Under the pieces are notes generated by a model. That model was not told the origin of the DNA, did no database searches, and was given only the letters and a program-made list of their open reading frames with translations. 64,000 nt of DNA from Bacteroidota bacterium (GTDB lineage: Bacteria; Bacteroidota; Bacteroidia; Flavobacteriales; Weeksellaceae): assembly GCA_023458535.1 (NCBI GenBank), contig JAEWYW010000046.1:28421-92420 (forward strand), written 5' to 3'. Position 1 is the stretch's first letter, and every line of letters begins with the position of its first letter. This document shows, piece by piece, positions 41,420 through 49,096 of the stretch. The position numbers were made by a program, and so were the translations under genes.

Positions 41420-43216
41420 ATGATTGCAGAAAATAACCTTTCTGAAAACGAAGAAAACAAAATCCCAGTTGAAGCCAATGATAATAATGCTTCACAAGAA
41501 TTTTCTACCCCTGTTGAAAATGATGAAGAGCATGAAGTTGAAGATTATGCAGATGAGCAATTAACGCTCCAAGAGAGCCTTAAAGAGATGGAAAAAATCA
41601 TCAATAATAAAAATACGGGTGAAAATTTTAAAAGATTTAATGTTTTAAAAGAAAAAGCAAGTCATTTTATTCACGATGAAATTGAGGATAAAAAACATGA
41701 GTTTGTTGAAGCGGGGAATGCAATCGAAAATTTCAGCTTTGAGCATCCTCTGCAAAATAAGCTTTCCGGCTTTATCTCTATTTTCAAGGAACAACAGGAC
41801 GATTTTCTGAAAAATCAGGAAGAGGAGCAGAAGAAAAATCTTGAAGCCAGACAAAACACCATAGAAAAGCTTAAAAATCTATATACCAATCCAGAACCTG
41901 GTGTCAATTTATTCAAAGCCATTAGGGAAATTAAGGATGAGTGGACGAACGCCGGACAAGTTCCTAAATCTGAATTTAAAATTCTGAACAATAATTATTT
42001 CCATCATTTGAATCAGTTTTATCAGATGTTGGATCTGAATAAAGAATTTTTGGAGCAGGAATACCAGCACAATCTTGAAAAGCGTGAGCACATCATTGCC
42101 AGAGCAAAAGAATTGGAAAATGAACCTGTGGTACAAAAGGCACTCAATGAACTTCAGTATTTACATAAGCTTTGGAAGGAGGAAGCAGAGCCTGTTGCGG
42201 AGGAATTCCGTGAAAAAACATGGTTAGAGTTTAAAGAAGTTTCCAACAAAATACATGAGAGAAAAGCGGAGCTTACAGCTCATCTGGAGGCAGAGCAAAC
42301 TGCTAATCTTGAGAAGAAAAACCAGATTATTGAGGAGATCAAGAAACTTACATCTGGGCAAAGTAATCCCAACCACAGTTTCTGGCAAAATGCCATCAAG
42401 CAGGTGGAAAATCTTCGTTCTGAGTTTCTTAAAACTGGTAGCGTTACCAGAAAGCTTTCCAACCAAAATTGGAATGAGTTTAAAACCACTTTAAGAGCAT
42501 TCAATTCGGCAAAAAATGATTTTTACAAGTCCTTAAAAGGTTCGCAGCAAATTAATTTAGAAGAAAAACTGAAACTTATTCAGACTGCCAAAGACAATAT
42601 GTTATCTGAAGACTGGGAAATTAGTGTTGCTCTGTTTAAAAAACTTCAAGAAGACTGGAAAAAAATCGGTCACGTTCCACGCAGCATGACAAACAAAGTT
42701 TGGGATGAGTTCCGTGAAGCTTGCAACACATTCTTTAACAATTATCGTGAGAAAAATAATACTTCAGTGGATAACTGGAAAGAAAATTTCAAAAACAAAA
42801 AAGAAATTCTTGAGCAGTTAAAAGCGGTTGGTGATGAGGAAGGAAGTGTTGAAAGAATAGAACAGCTGAAAACTTCTTGGAATAATATCGGAAAAGTTCC
42901 TAGAGACAAAATGTCGATCAACTCTGAGTTCAATAAGGTTTTAAGAGAGAAATTAAAACTCAATAAAATCAATGAACTGGAATTGAAGGAAGAAGGGCTT
43001 TCTGAAAATCAGCTGACTGATAAAGCGAGAAAAATTAAAAATCAAATTTCTGATTTGGAATCTGAAATCGTAAAACTGGAGAATAATCTATCATTCTTTA
43101 GCAATCCGTCGCGAGAAAATCCTTTATTAAAGGATACTTATAATACTATTGACGAGAAAAAAGAACATTTAGAGACTTTAAAACAAAATCTCCATAACAT
43201 CATTACTGGAGAATAG
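41420..43216 (+). CDS. DUF349 domain-containing protein
   Basis: A 598-residue, highly charged, almost entirely helical cytoplasmic protein. An acidic low-complexity N-terminus (about 1-50) precedes repeated DUF349 units of about 70 residues. Each is recognisable by a Trp-containing helix pair such as EIKDEWTNAGQVPKSEF, LHKLWKEEAEPVAEEF, FKKLQEDWKKIGHVPRSM and LKTSWNNIGKVPRDKM. The C-terminus ends in a coiled coil (ISDLESEIVKLENNLSF). DUF349 proteins are widespread in Bacteroidota but their role is not defined; a scaffold or nucleic-acid-associated function is only a guess. A terminator follows directly. Confidence 0.88.
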   Translation: MIAENNLSENEENKIPVEANDNNASQEFSTPVENDEEHEVEDYADEQLTLQESLKEMEKIINNKNTGENFKRFNVLKEKASHFIHDEIEDKKHEFVEAGNAIENFSFEHPLQNKLSGFISIFKEQQDDFLKNQEEEQKKNLEARQNTIEKLKNLYTNPEPGVNLFKAIREIKDEWTNAGQVPKSEFKILNNNYFHHLNQFYQMLDLNKEFLEQEYQHNLEKREHIIARAKELENEPVVQKALNELQYLHKLWKEEAEPVAEEFREKTWLEFKEVSNKIHERKAELTAHLEAEQTANLEKKNQIIEEIKKLTSGQSNPNHSFWQNAIKQVENLRSEFLKTGSVTRKLSNQNWNEFKTTLRAFNSAKNDFYKSLKGSQQINLEEKLKLIQTAKDNMLSEDWEISVALFKKLQEDWKKIGHVPRSMTNKVWDEFREACNTFFNNYREKNNTSVDNWKENFKNKKEILEQLKAVGDEEGSVERIEQLKTSWNNIGKVPRDKMSINSEFNKVLREKLKLNKINELELKEEGLSENQLTDKARKIKNQISDLESEIVKLENNLSFFSNPSRENPLLKDTYNTIDEKKEHLETLKQNLHNIITGE

Positions 43217-43238
43217 TACAAAATTTCATACTACACAG

Positions 43239-43270
43239 GCGAAGCAAAGAAATTTGTCTTCGCTTTTTTT
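43239..43270 (+). terminator. Terminator-like hairpin directly upstream of ribD
   Basis: GCGAAG-CAAA / TTTG-T-CTTCGC with a GAAA-type loop, then TTTTTTT. The tract ends three bases before the ribD ATG, so it ends the DUF349 transcript and may also govern ribD. Confidence 0.72.
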
Positions 43271-43273
43271 ATC

Positions 43274-44299
43274 ATGACAAAAGACGAATTTTATATTAAA
43301 AGATGCATAGAGCTTGCAAAAAAAGCCATTGGAAAAACCTATCCCAATCCAATGGTGGGCAGTGTAATTGTGCACCGTGATGAAATAATTGGTGAAGGTT
43401 ATCATCATAAAGCAGGTGAAAATCATGCAGAAATCAATGCAATTAAATCCGTAAAAAATCCTCATCTAATTCCAGAATCAACCCTATATGTTTCTCTAGA
43501 ACCTTGCGCTCACTTTGGGAAAACGCCACCTTGTTCCTTAAAAATCAAAGAGCTGGGGTTTAAAAAAGTGGTCATTGGCGCGATGGATTCTCATGATAAA
43601 GTAAATGGAAAAGGAAAAAAAATAATTCAGGATGCGGGAATAGAAGTTGTTTCAGGCATATTGGAGGAAGAATGCATTGATCTCAATAAAAAGTTTTTTA
43701 CTTTTCATGAGAAAAAAAGACCTTACATTATTTTGAAATGGGCGCAGTCTAAAGATGGTTTTGTTGATAAAGATTTTCAGCCGGCGGCCATCTCCAATGC
43801 ATTGGTTAACCAAATCATGCATAAGTTAAGAGCAGATGAAGATGCAATTTTGGTGGGAACCCAAACGGCTATTGCGGATAATCCATCATTAACAGTAAGA
43901 AATGTTACTGGCAAAAACCCGACAAGAATAATTTTGGATTGGAACTTAAAAATTCCTAGCGATTACAATATTTTCAATCAGGATGCACGTACAATCATCA
44001 TCAACTCTGTTAAAGATTCAGAAGAGCATCATATTCAGTACATCAAAACAGGTAAAAATCAGCCGCTACAAAACATCATTGATATTTTATACCAACAACA
44101 GATTCAATCGGTAATTATTGAGGGTGGTGCATATACTCTGCAAAGATTTATTGATGAGAATCTCTGGGACGAAGTTATCATCATTACCAACAACGATTTG
44201 GAGCTTCAAACTGGCACAAAAGCTCCTATCTTCTGTTACCCTAACTATTCAGAAACACAAGTTAGAAACAATTCAATAAAAAAATATTTTAAGTCATAA
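43274..44299 (+). CDS. ribD: Bifunctional riboflavin biosynthesis deaminase/reductase RibD
   Basis: A 341-residue cytoplasmic enzyme catalysing two steps of riboflavin synthesis. The N-terminal deaminase domain (1-145) has the zinc motif HAEINAI (His and catalytic Glu) and PCAHFGKTPPC (two cysteine ligands), after TYPNPMVGSVIV. The C-terminal reductase domain (about 148-341) has LKWAQSKDGF, DAILVGTQTAIADNPSLTVR, NPTRIILD and SVIIEGGAYTLQRFI. Both halves are complete. The ATG lies three bases after the T run of a terminator-like hairpin, and the yigZ-like gene follows 31 bases later on the same strand. No FMN riboswitch is present in the short upstream gap. Confidence 0.94.
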   Translation: MTKDEFYIKRCIELAKKAIGKTYPNPMVGSVIVHRDEIIGEGYHHKAGENHAEINAIKSVKNPHLIPESTLYVSLEPCAHFGKTPPCSLKIKELGFKKVVIGAMDSHDKVNGKGKKIIQDAGIEVVSGILEEECIDLNKKFFTFHEKKRPYIILKWAQSKDGFVDKDFQPAAISNALVNQIMHKLRADEDAILVGTQTAIADNPSLTVRNVTGKNPTRIILDWNLKIPSDYNIFNQDARTIIINSVKDSEEHHIQYIKTGKNQPLQNIIDILYQQQIQSVIIEGGAYTLQRFIDENLWDEVIIITNNDLELQTGTKAPIFCYPNYSETQVRNNSIKKYFKS

Positions 44300-44330
44300 T
44301 TCTTCATAAGAGCATATTGCATTGTACATA

Positions 44331-44933
44331 ATGTTTGAATTTAAAACCATAGAACAACCCGTAGAAAACACCTTGCTTAAAGAAAAAGGAAGCAAATTCA
44401 TTGGTTTTGCTTTCCCTGTAAATAATGAATCCGAACTAAAAAAATCCTTAGAAAAAATCAGGAGCGAACATCCCAAGGCTACCCACCATTGCTATGCCTA
44501 CAGGATGGGAATGAATGGTGAAAACTATCGTGCAAATGACGATGGCGAGCCATCAGGAAGTGCAGGATTACCTATTTATAATCAACTTTTGGCTCATGAA
44601 ATTACCAATGTACTGATTATTGTTGTACGCTATTACGGAGGAACAAAATTGGGTGTTTCAGGCTTGGTAAAAGCCTATAAAGAATCTGCAAAAATCACCT
44701 TAGAAGACGCGGAAATTATAATAAGAGAACTTGAAACGGAGATAGAAATCAACTTTAATTTTGATCAACAGAATATCATTTTCACGACACTTTCGAAGGT
44801 GGAAGGAAAAATAAATTCCTTTAATACACATGAAACCTGCACCATTCATGCAACTATCAAAACGTCACAAAAAGAAAACATCTCAGACATTTTGTCTGAG
44901 ATGCAATATGTAGATTTTAAATTTCTAGATTAA
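44331..44933 (+). CDS. YigZ/IMPACT family protein
   Basis: A 200-residue protein of the UPF0029 (IMPACT/YigZ) family. The conserved opening KEKGSKFIGFAFPV is followed by HPKATHHCYAYRMG and NDDGEPSGSAGLPIYNQL (the signature GEPxGTAGxP, here GEPSGSAGLP). Then comes VLIIVVRYYGGTKLGVSGLVKAY (RYFGG-type motif) and a C-terminal ferredoxin-like domain (DUF1949-like, about 135-200). Bacterial members have no firm biochemical role. I use the ATG at 44331; the upstream in-frame TTG adds only three residues. Its last 55 bases contain a perfect inverted repeat that serves as terminator for the convergent protease gene. Confidence 0.88.
   Translation: MFEFKTIEQPVENTLLKEKGSKFIGFAFPVNNESELKKSLEKIRSEHPKATHHCYAYRMGMNGENYRANDDGEPSGSAGLPIYNQLLAHEITNVLIIVVRYYGGTKLGVSGLVKAYKESAKITLEDAEIIIRELETEIEINFNFDQQNIIFTTLSKVEGKINSFNTHETCTIHATIKTSQKENISDILSEMQYVDFKFLD
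44870..44903 (-). terminator. Minus-strand terminator of the zinc protease gene, embedded in the yigZ coding sequence
   Basis: A perfect 11-bp inverted repeat (CATCTCAGACA / TGTCTGAGATG, loop TTT) at 44879-44903. Read on the minus strand it is followed by TTTTCTTTTTG, 32 bases beyond the protease stop codon. On the plus strand it lies within codons and lacks a T tract. Confidence 0.75.
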
Positions 44934-44934
44934 T

Positions 44935-45621
44935 CTATTCCCTTCTACCTCCCATCAGCATAGATGCAAAGTACAAGAGTTGTGCTAATGATCCTAGCGC
45001 CGCTACGACATAAGTTCGGGCTGCCCATTTCAAAGAATCCTCAGCTCCAGCATATTCTTCGGACGTAACCGTTCCAGTGGTTTTTAACCATTTTAACGCC
45101 CTGTTACTTGCATCATATTCCACTGGTAATGTGATAAATGCAAATAAAGTAGTCACTGCAAAAAGTGCTACACCAATAGCCAACAAAGTTTTATTTCCAC
45201 TTGAAGCCATTACCACAATACCTGCTAACAATACGAACTGTAGTAACCTTGAACTGATGTTCACCATCGGTACCATCTTGGATCTAAACTGCAACATCGA
45301 ATATCCCACCGCATGCTGAACTGCATGTCCACATTCATGTGCCGCAACCGCAGCTGCTGCTGCATTTCTCTGCATATATACCGCTTCAGATAAATTAACG
45401 GTTTTATCAACTGGATTATAATGATCGGTTAACTGCCCTGGAACAGAAATCACCTGTACATCATTGATTCCGTTGTCTCTCAACATCTTTTCTGCTACTT
45501 CTTTTCCAGACATTCCGTTTTGTAAATGCACCTGAGAATAGTGAGCAAACTTCGACCTAAGTCTATTCTGGACAATCATACTCACCACGAATATGACCCC
45601 CAAAATTAAATAATACATCAT
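44935..45621 (-). CDS. YugP-type membrane zinc metallopeptidase
   Basis: A 228-residue inner-membrane protein of the neutral zinc metallopeptidase 2 (YugP) family. An N-terminal transmembrane segment precedes the zinc-binding motif AAHECGHAVQHAVGY (HExxH with HECGH). Three more hydrophobic segments follow (LLQFVLLAGIVVMASSG, LLAIGVALFAVTTLFAFI and AALGSLAQLLYFASMLMG). The downstream LPVEYDASNRAL carries the third ligand region (glutamate/aspartate). The physiological substrates are not known. It is convergent with the yigZ-like gene, with one base between stop codons, and divergent from the acetyltransferase-like gene. Confidence 0.9.
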   Translation of the reverse strand: MMYYLILGVIFVVSMIVQNRLRSKFAHYSQVHLQNGMSGKEVAEKMLRDNGINDVQVISVPGQLTDHYNPVDKTVNLSEAVYMQRNAAAAAVAAHECGHAVQHAVGYSMLQFRSKMVPMVNISSRLLQFVLLAGIVVMASSGNKTLLAIGVALFAVTTLFAFITLPVEYDASNRALKWLKTTGTVTSEEYAGAEDSLKWAARTYVVAALGSLAQLLYFASMLMGGRRE

Positions 45622-45686
45622 GATACTTCGATTTTTTTACTTTTCATTTCGGTAATTTTTAAGTAAAAACTATGCCAAAGTTTAAT

Positions 45687-45694
45687 TATATTTG
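45687..45694 (+). promoter_or_regulatory. -7 promoter box of the acetyltransferase-like gene
   Basis: TATATTTG fits the consensus, 24 bases before the ATG at 45719. A TTG within this box is an apparent but unlikely upstream start codon. Confidence 0.6.
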
Positions 45695-45718
45695 TCAGAT
45701 ATTTTCCCTATTTACAAT

Positions 45719-46858
45719 ATGTCTAAACTGGTTATCCGAGAAGTAATTTCAGAGAACGATTTACAAAATTTTGTAAAGTTTCCGTTGGAACTTTATAAGG
45801 ACAACCCCTACTTTGTTCCGTCCTTCTTTAATGACGAAATCAAACTCTGGAAAAAAAGTGATAATCCTGCATTGGAGTATTCGATCGCCAAGCAGTTTTT
45901 AGCATATCAGAACGATAAAATCGTGGGACGAATTGCCGTGATAATCAATCGAAAAGAAGAGAAAGAACTCGGTATAAGAAAGGTGCGGTTTGGTTGGATA
46001 GATTTCATTAATGATGAAAAAGTCTCGAAGGCATTGCTACAGAAAGCAATAGATTTTGCCAAAGAGAATAATATCGACACCGTAGAAGGCCCAATGGGAT
46101 TTACCAATCTGGATAAGGCGGGAATGCTCACTCTTGGTTTCGATCAGTTGGCGACCATGATTGGTATTTATAATTTCCCATATTATCCTCAGCATTTAGA
46201 AAATTTTGGATTTGAAAAAGAAAAAGAATGGGTAGAATTTGAAATTATCTTTCCGGAAATTCTGCCTGAAAAAATAGTTAAATTCAATAATCTTATCTCC
46301 GAGAAATACAATTTGAAAGTTTTGAAATTTCAATCCAAAGATGAAATTTTGCAGTACGCGGATGCGATGTTCGATCTTTTAGATGAAACGTACAAACATC
46401 TGTCCACCTATACTCCAATTACAGAAGAGCAAAGAAAAACGTACAGAGAAAAATATTTCCCGCTGCTAAATAAAGATTACATCATTTGCATTACAGATGA
46501 AGAAAATAAACTCATTGCTTTTGCCATTACGATGCCTTCTTATTCCAAAGCATTACAAAAATCTAAAGGAAAAATTTTTCCGTTTGGCTGGTGGTATTTT
46601 TTACAGGCGGGAAGAAAAAACGACAGAGCAAATTTTTATTTGATTGGCATTCATCCTGAATTTCAAAGAAGGGGTGTAACATCCATCATTTTTAAAGAAA
46701 TTTTTGACATTTTTAAATCTAAAGGTGTAAAATATCTGGAAACGAATCCAGAACTCGAAGAAAATAAAAGCATTCAACTTCTTTGGCAAGATTACAATCC
46801 TGTAAATCATAAGCGGAGAAGAACGTACAGCATAAAAACCGACACATGGAAAATTTAG
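45719..46858 (+). CDS. GNAT-fold acetyltransferase-like protein, 379 residues
   Basis: A large GNAT-related protein of a family found across Bacteroidota and Firmicutes, often loosely annotated. Conserved features: an opening of the type 'KFP.eLYKDNPYFVPSFF', VGRIAVIINR, KVRFGWIDFINDEKVSKALL, then the family motif TVEGPMGFTNLDKAGMLTLGF and ATMIGIYNFPYYPQHLENFGF. The C-terminal GNAT half has YLIGIHPEFQRRGVTSIIFK (acetyl-CoA loop QRRGV) and KYLETNPELEENKSIQLLW. The reaction and substrate are unknown. It starts at ATG 45719. The stop overlaps the next small membrane-protein gene by 13 bases, so the genes are translationally linked. Confidence 0.8.
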   Translation: MSKLVIREVISENDLQNFVKFPLELYKDNPYFVPSFFNDEIKLWKKSDNPALEYSIAKQFLAYQNDKIVGRIAVIINRKEEKELGIRKVRFGWIDFINDEKVSKALLQKAIDFAKENNIDTVEGPMGFTNLDKAGMLTLGFDQLATMIGIYNFPYYPQHLENFGFEKEKEWVEFEIIFPEILPEKIVKFNNLISEKYNLKVLKFQSKDEILQYADAMFDLLDETYKHLSTYTPITEEQRKTYREKYFPLLNKDYIICITDEENKLIAFAITMPSYSKALQKSKGKIFPFGWWYFLQAGRKNDRANFYLIGIHPEFQRRGVTSIIFKEIFDIFKSKGVKYLETNPELEENKSIQLLWQDYNPVNHKRRRTYSIKTDTWKI

Positions 46859-47181
46859 ACAGTTCAATATTCGACAAGTTAATGAACCTGCTTACTACCT
46901 CATTGTACATTATTCCGCAGATTTTAATAATAATCGGTTTGATAATGCTTTACAAACGGGTAAAGCACTTTTCGGTGTTCTTGATGATTTTAGGAACGGC
47001 ACTTACCATGATTGCAATCGTGATTCAACATGCCTATAATTACATAATTTCCACGTTTGAGCAGATGAGTACATTCTTTACCATGATGCAAATTTTGTTT
47101 ACGATTTCGGGATTTTTATTTGCGATAGGATTTCTCATTTTTATCCTGCAACTGATTAACAAAAAAATTACGCTCCCCTAA
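46846..47181 (+). CDS. Small membrane protein, 111 residues
   Basis: Not recognised. Three hydrophobic segments (LYIIPQILIIIGLIMLYK, FSVFLMILGTALTMIAIVI and MMQILFTISGFLFAIGFLIFILQL) with a basic end suggest an inner-membrane protein. The start overlaps the preceding gene by 13 bases in another frame, and the stop codon is immediately followed by the next small gene. The arrangement implies a three-gene operon. No motif suggests a function. Confidence 0.65.
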   Translation: MENLDSSIFDKLMNLLTTSLYIIPQILIIIGLIMLYKRVKHFSVFLMILGTALTMIAIVIQHAYNYIISTFEQMSTFFTMMQILFTISGFLFAIGFLIFILQLINKKITLP

Positions 47182-47361
47182 ATGAAAACACAGCTTAGCA
47201 TCTACGGAATTCTCATTATAGCGTACATTGTTTATAATCTTTTTTTCAAAGTCGAAGATGAGAGAATCAACACAGTAATTAATATTTTGTTGGCAAGTGT
47301 TATCTTTTTGGTGATTGCTGTAATGGCTTTCTATATGTTGAAAAAAATAAAGAAAAAATAA
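47182..47361 (+). CDS. Very small membrane protein, 59 residues
   Basis: An ATG directly abutting the previous stop codon opens 59 codons: MKTQLSIYGILIIAYIVYNL begins a hydrophobic helix, FFKVEDERIN is a polar link, and VINILLASVIFLVIAVMAFY is a second helix, ending in a basic MLKKIKKK tail. Two well-formed membrane helices, a positive cytoplasmic tail and exact adjacency support a real gene, too short for most gene finders. The function is unknown. Confidence 0.6.
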   Translation: MKTQLSIYGILIIAYIVYNLFFKVEDERINTVINILLASVIFLVIAVMAFYMLKKIKKK

Positions 47362-47449
47362 TTATTTTTATTCATTCTAAATTACACAAGTGTTCTTTAT
47401 TTTAAGCTAGTTTTAAGCCTACATATTTTCCTTTTTGCCTATAATTTAG

Positions 47450-47457
47450 TAAATTTG
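47450..47457 (+). promoter_or_regulatory. -7 promoter box of the nuo operon
   Basis: TAAATTTG fits TAnnTTTG, 24 bases before the nuoA ATG at 47482. An in-frame TTG at 47455 is part of the box, so it is unlikely to be the start codon. Confidence 0.62.
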
Positions 47458-47481
47458 CGAATTGAGAAAATTGTGCAGAAA

Positions 47482-47853
47482 ATGAATTTACCAGAACATT
47501 ATATTCCTATTTTAATTCAAGCAGCTGTTGCCTTAGGATTTGTAGCTGTTTCTCTTTTAGGAGCTCATTTTTTAGGTCCTCGCCAGAAAAAAGGAAACTC
47601 TGTTAAAAACTCGAGTTTCGAGTGTGGTATCCCTGTAGAGGGTAATGCGAGAACACCTTTCTCAATTAAGTACTTTCTAACTGCTGTATTATTCGTACTT
47701 TTCGATATAGAAATTGTATTTTTCTATCCCTATGCAGTGAATTTTAGAGAGTTCGGCATGGAAGGCTTTTTAGCCGTATTAACCTTTGTAGGAGTTTTCT
47801 TTATGGGCTTTTTCTATGTCCTAAAAAGAGGCGCCCTAGACTGGAATAAATAA
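47482..47853 (+). CDS. nuoA: NADH-quinone oxidoreductase subunit A
   Basis: A 123-residue membrane subunit of respiratory complex I. Three transmembrane helices are visible (ILIQAAVALGFVAVSLLGAH, FLTAVLFVLFDIEIVFFYPY and FLAVLTFVGVFFMGFFYVLK). The conserved loop SSFECGIPVEGNARTPFSIK between helices 1 and 2 carries the cysteine involved in quinone-site conformational change. The acidic residues in LFDIEIVF are the family's membrane-buried pair. Start chosen at ATG 47482 because the earlier TTG is in the promoter. It is the first gene of the 14-subunit operon. Confidence 0.94.
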   Translation: MNLPEHYIPILIQAAVALGFVAVSLLGAHFLGPRQKKGNSVKNSSFECGIPVEGNARTPFSIKYFLTAVLFVLFDIEIVFFYPYAVNFREFGMEGFLAVLTFVGVFFMGFFYVLKRGALDWNK

Positions 47854-47908
47854 TTATAAACACAAGTTTTAGAAATCATTATTCTAAAATTTAAAAACCA
47901 GAAACAAA

Positions 47909-48472
47909 ATGTCAGACAATAATAAACCAATAATAAAAACCGATGCACCAGCGCCTCCAGGATATGAAGGTGAAGGTTTCTTCGCTACCAAATTAAGCAG
48001 CGTTATCGGTTTAGCAAGATCATATTCACTGTGGCCTCTTCCCTTCGCAACATCATGTTGTGGTATTGAGTTCATGGCTACATTAAACCCTAACTACGAT
48101 GCTGCAAGATTCGGGATGGAAAGAAACTCTTTCTCTCCAAGACAGGCAGATATGTTAATGGTTTGTGGAACTATTTCCAAAAAATTAGGACCTGTGCTTA
48201 AAGAAGTGTACACCCAGATGGCAGAACCAAAATGGGTAGTTGCCGTAGGAGCTTGTGCTTCAAGTGGAGGTATTTTCGATAGCTATTCAGTACTTCAGGG
48301 AATTGATAAAATAATCCCTGTTGATGTCTATGTGCCAGGGTGCCCACCAAGACCAGAGCAGATTATCGAAGGCGTAATGCAAGTGCAAGCCTTATCTCAA
48401 AGTGAATCTTTAAGGAGAAGAGACACACCAGAATATCAAGCATTATTAGATTCTTACAACATTAGCAATTAA
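47909..48472 (+). CDS. nuoB: NADH-quinone oxidoreductase subunit B
   Basis: A 187-residue peripheral-arm subunit that carries the terminal 4Fe-4S cluster N2, the direct electron donor to quinone. The tandem cysteines are in [12 protein letters not shown], and the other ligands are in [12 protein letters not shown] and [13 protein letters not shown]. The [20 protein letters not shown] segment is typical. Length is normal with a short variable N-terminus. It lies 55 bases after nuoA. Confidence 0.96.
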   Translation: MSDNNKPIIKTDAPAPPGYEGEGFFATKLSSVIGLARSYSLWPLPFATSCCGIEFMATLNPNYDAARFGMERNSFSPRQADMLMVCGTISKKLGPVLKEVYTQMAEPKWVVAVGACASSGGIFDSYSVLQGIDKIIPVDVYVPGCPPRPEQIIEGVMQVQALSQSESLRRRDTPEYQALLDSYNISN

Positions 48473-48523
48473 AAAGATATTACTGTTGAAATCTAGTTTT
48501 AATAGTATTAGGCAAAAATAGTT

Positions 48524-49018
48524 ATGACCAACGAATTTGTTTTAGAAGCACTTACCAGAGAATTTCCTGATTCTGTTCTTCATCATTATGAACCTTACGG
48601 AATGCTTACTCTAGAAGTAAAAAAGGAAGACATCAAGAAAATTATTCATTTCATGAAAGATTCTTCTCTGGGTTTTAATTTCCTTACTGATATTTGTGGT
48701 ATTCACTATCCTGAAAATAAAGAGAAAGAACTGGGTGTTATTTATCACCTACACAATATGGTGGAAAACGTTAGAATCCGCCTGAAGGTTTTCATGTCTC
48801 GAGAAAATATCGAAGTCGATTCAATGGTTGATCTTTTTGCTGGTGCCAACTGGATGGAAAGAGAAACTTATGATTTTTACGGAATAAAATTTAAAGGTCA
48901 TCCAGATTTAAGAGTTATTCTGAACGCTGAAGATATTGGTTACCATCCTATGTTAAAAGAATACCGTCTGGAAGATGGCACGAGAACAGACAAGGATGAT
49001 GCAATGTTCGGTAGATAA
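48524..49018 (+). CDS. nuoC: NADH-quinone oxidoreductase subunit C
   Basis: A 164-residue 30-kDa-type subunit of the complex I hydrophilic arm, separate from NuoD here rather than fused as in Escherichia coli. It has the signature ANWMERETYDFYGIKFKGHP (ERExxDxxGI-F-GHPDLRRI, with DLRVIL following) and ends with the family's YHPMLKEYRLEDG. It contributes to the quinone-site interface and has no cofactor. A 78-base A-rich low-complexity spacer separates it from nuoD. Confidence 0.95.
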   Translation: MTNEFVLEALTREFPDSVLHHYEPYGMLTLEVKKEDIKKIIHFMKDSSLGFNFLTDICGIHYPENKEKELGVIYHLHNMVENVRIRLKVFMSRENIEVDSMVDLFAGANWMERETYDFYGIKFKGHPDLRVILNAEDIGYHPMLKEYRLEDGTRTDKDDAMFGR

Positions 49019-49096
49019 AATATTAGGTGACAGATTTCTGAAACTTGATTACTAAAATAAGTAAAAGCGGGAAGCAAAAAGCTTAAAGCAAAATTT

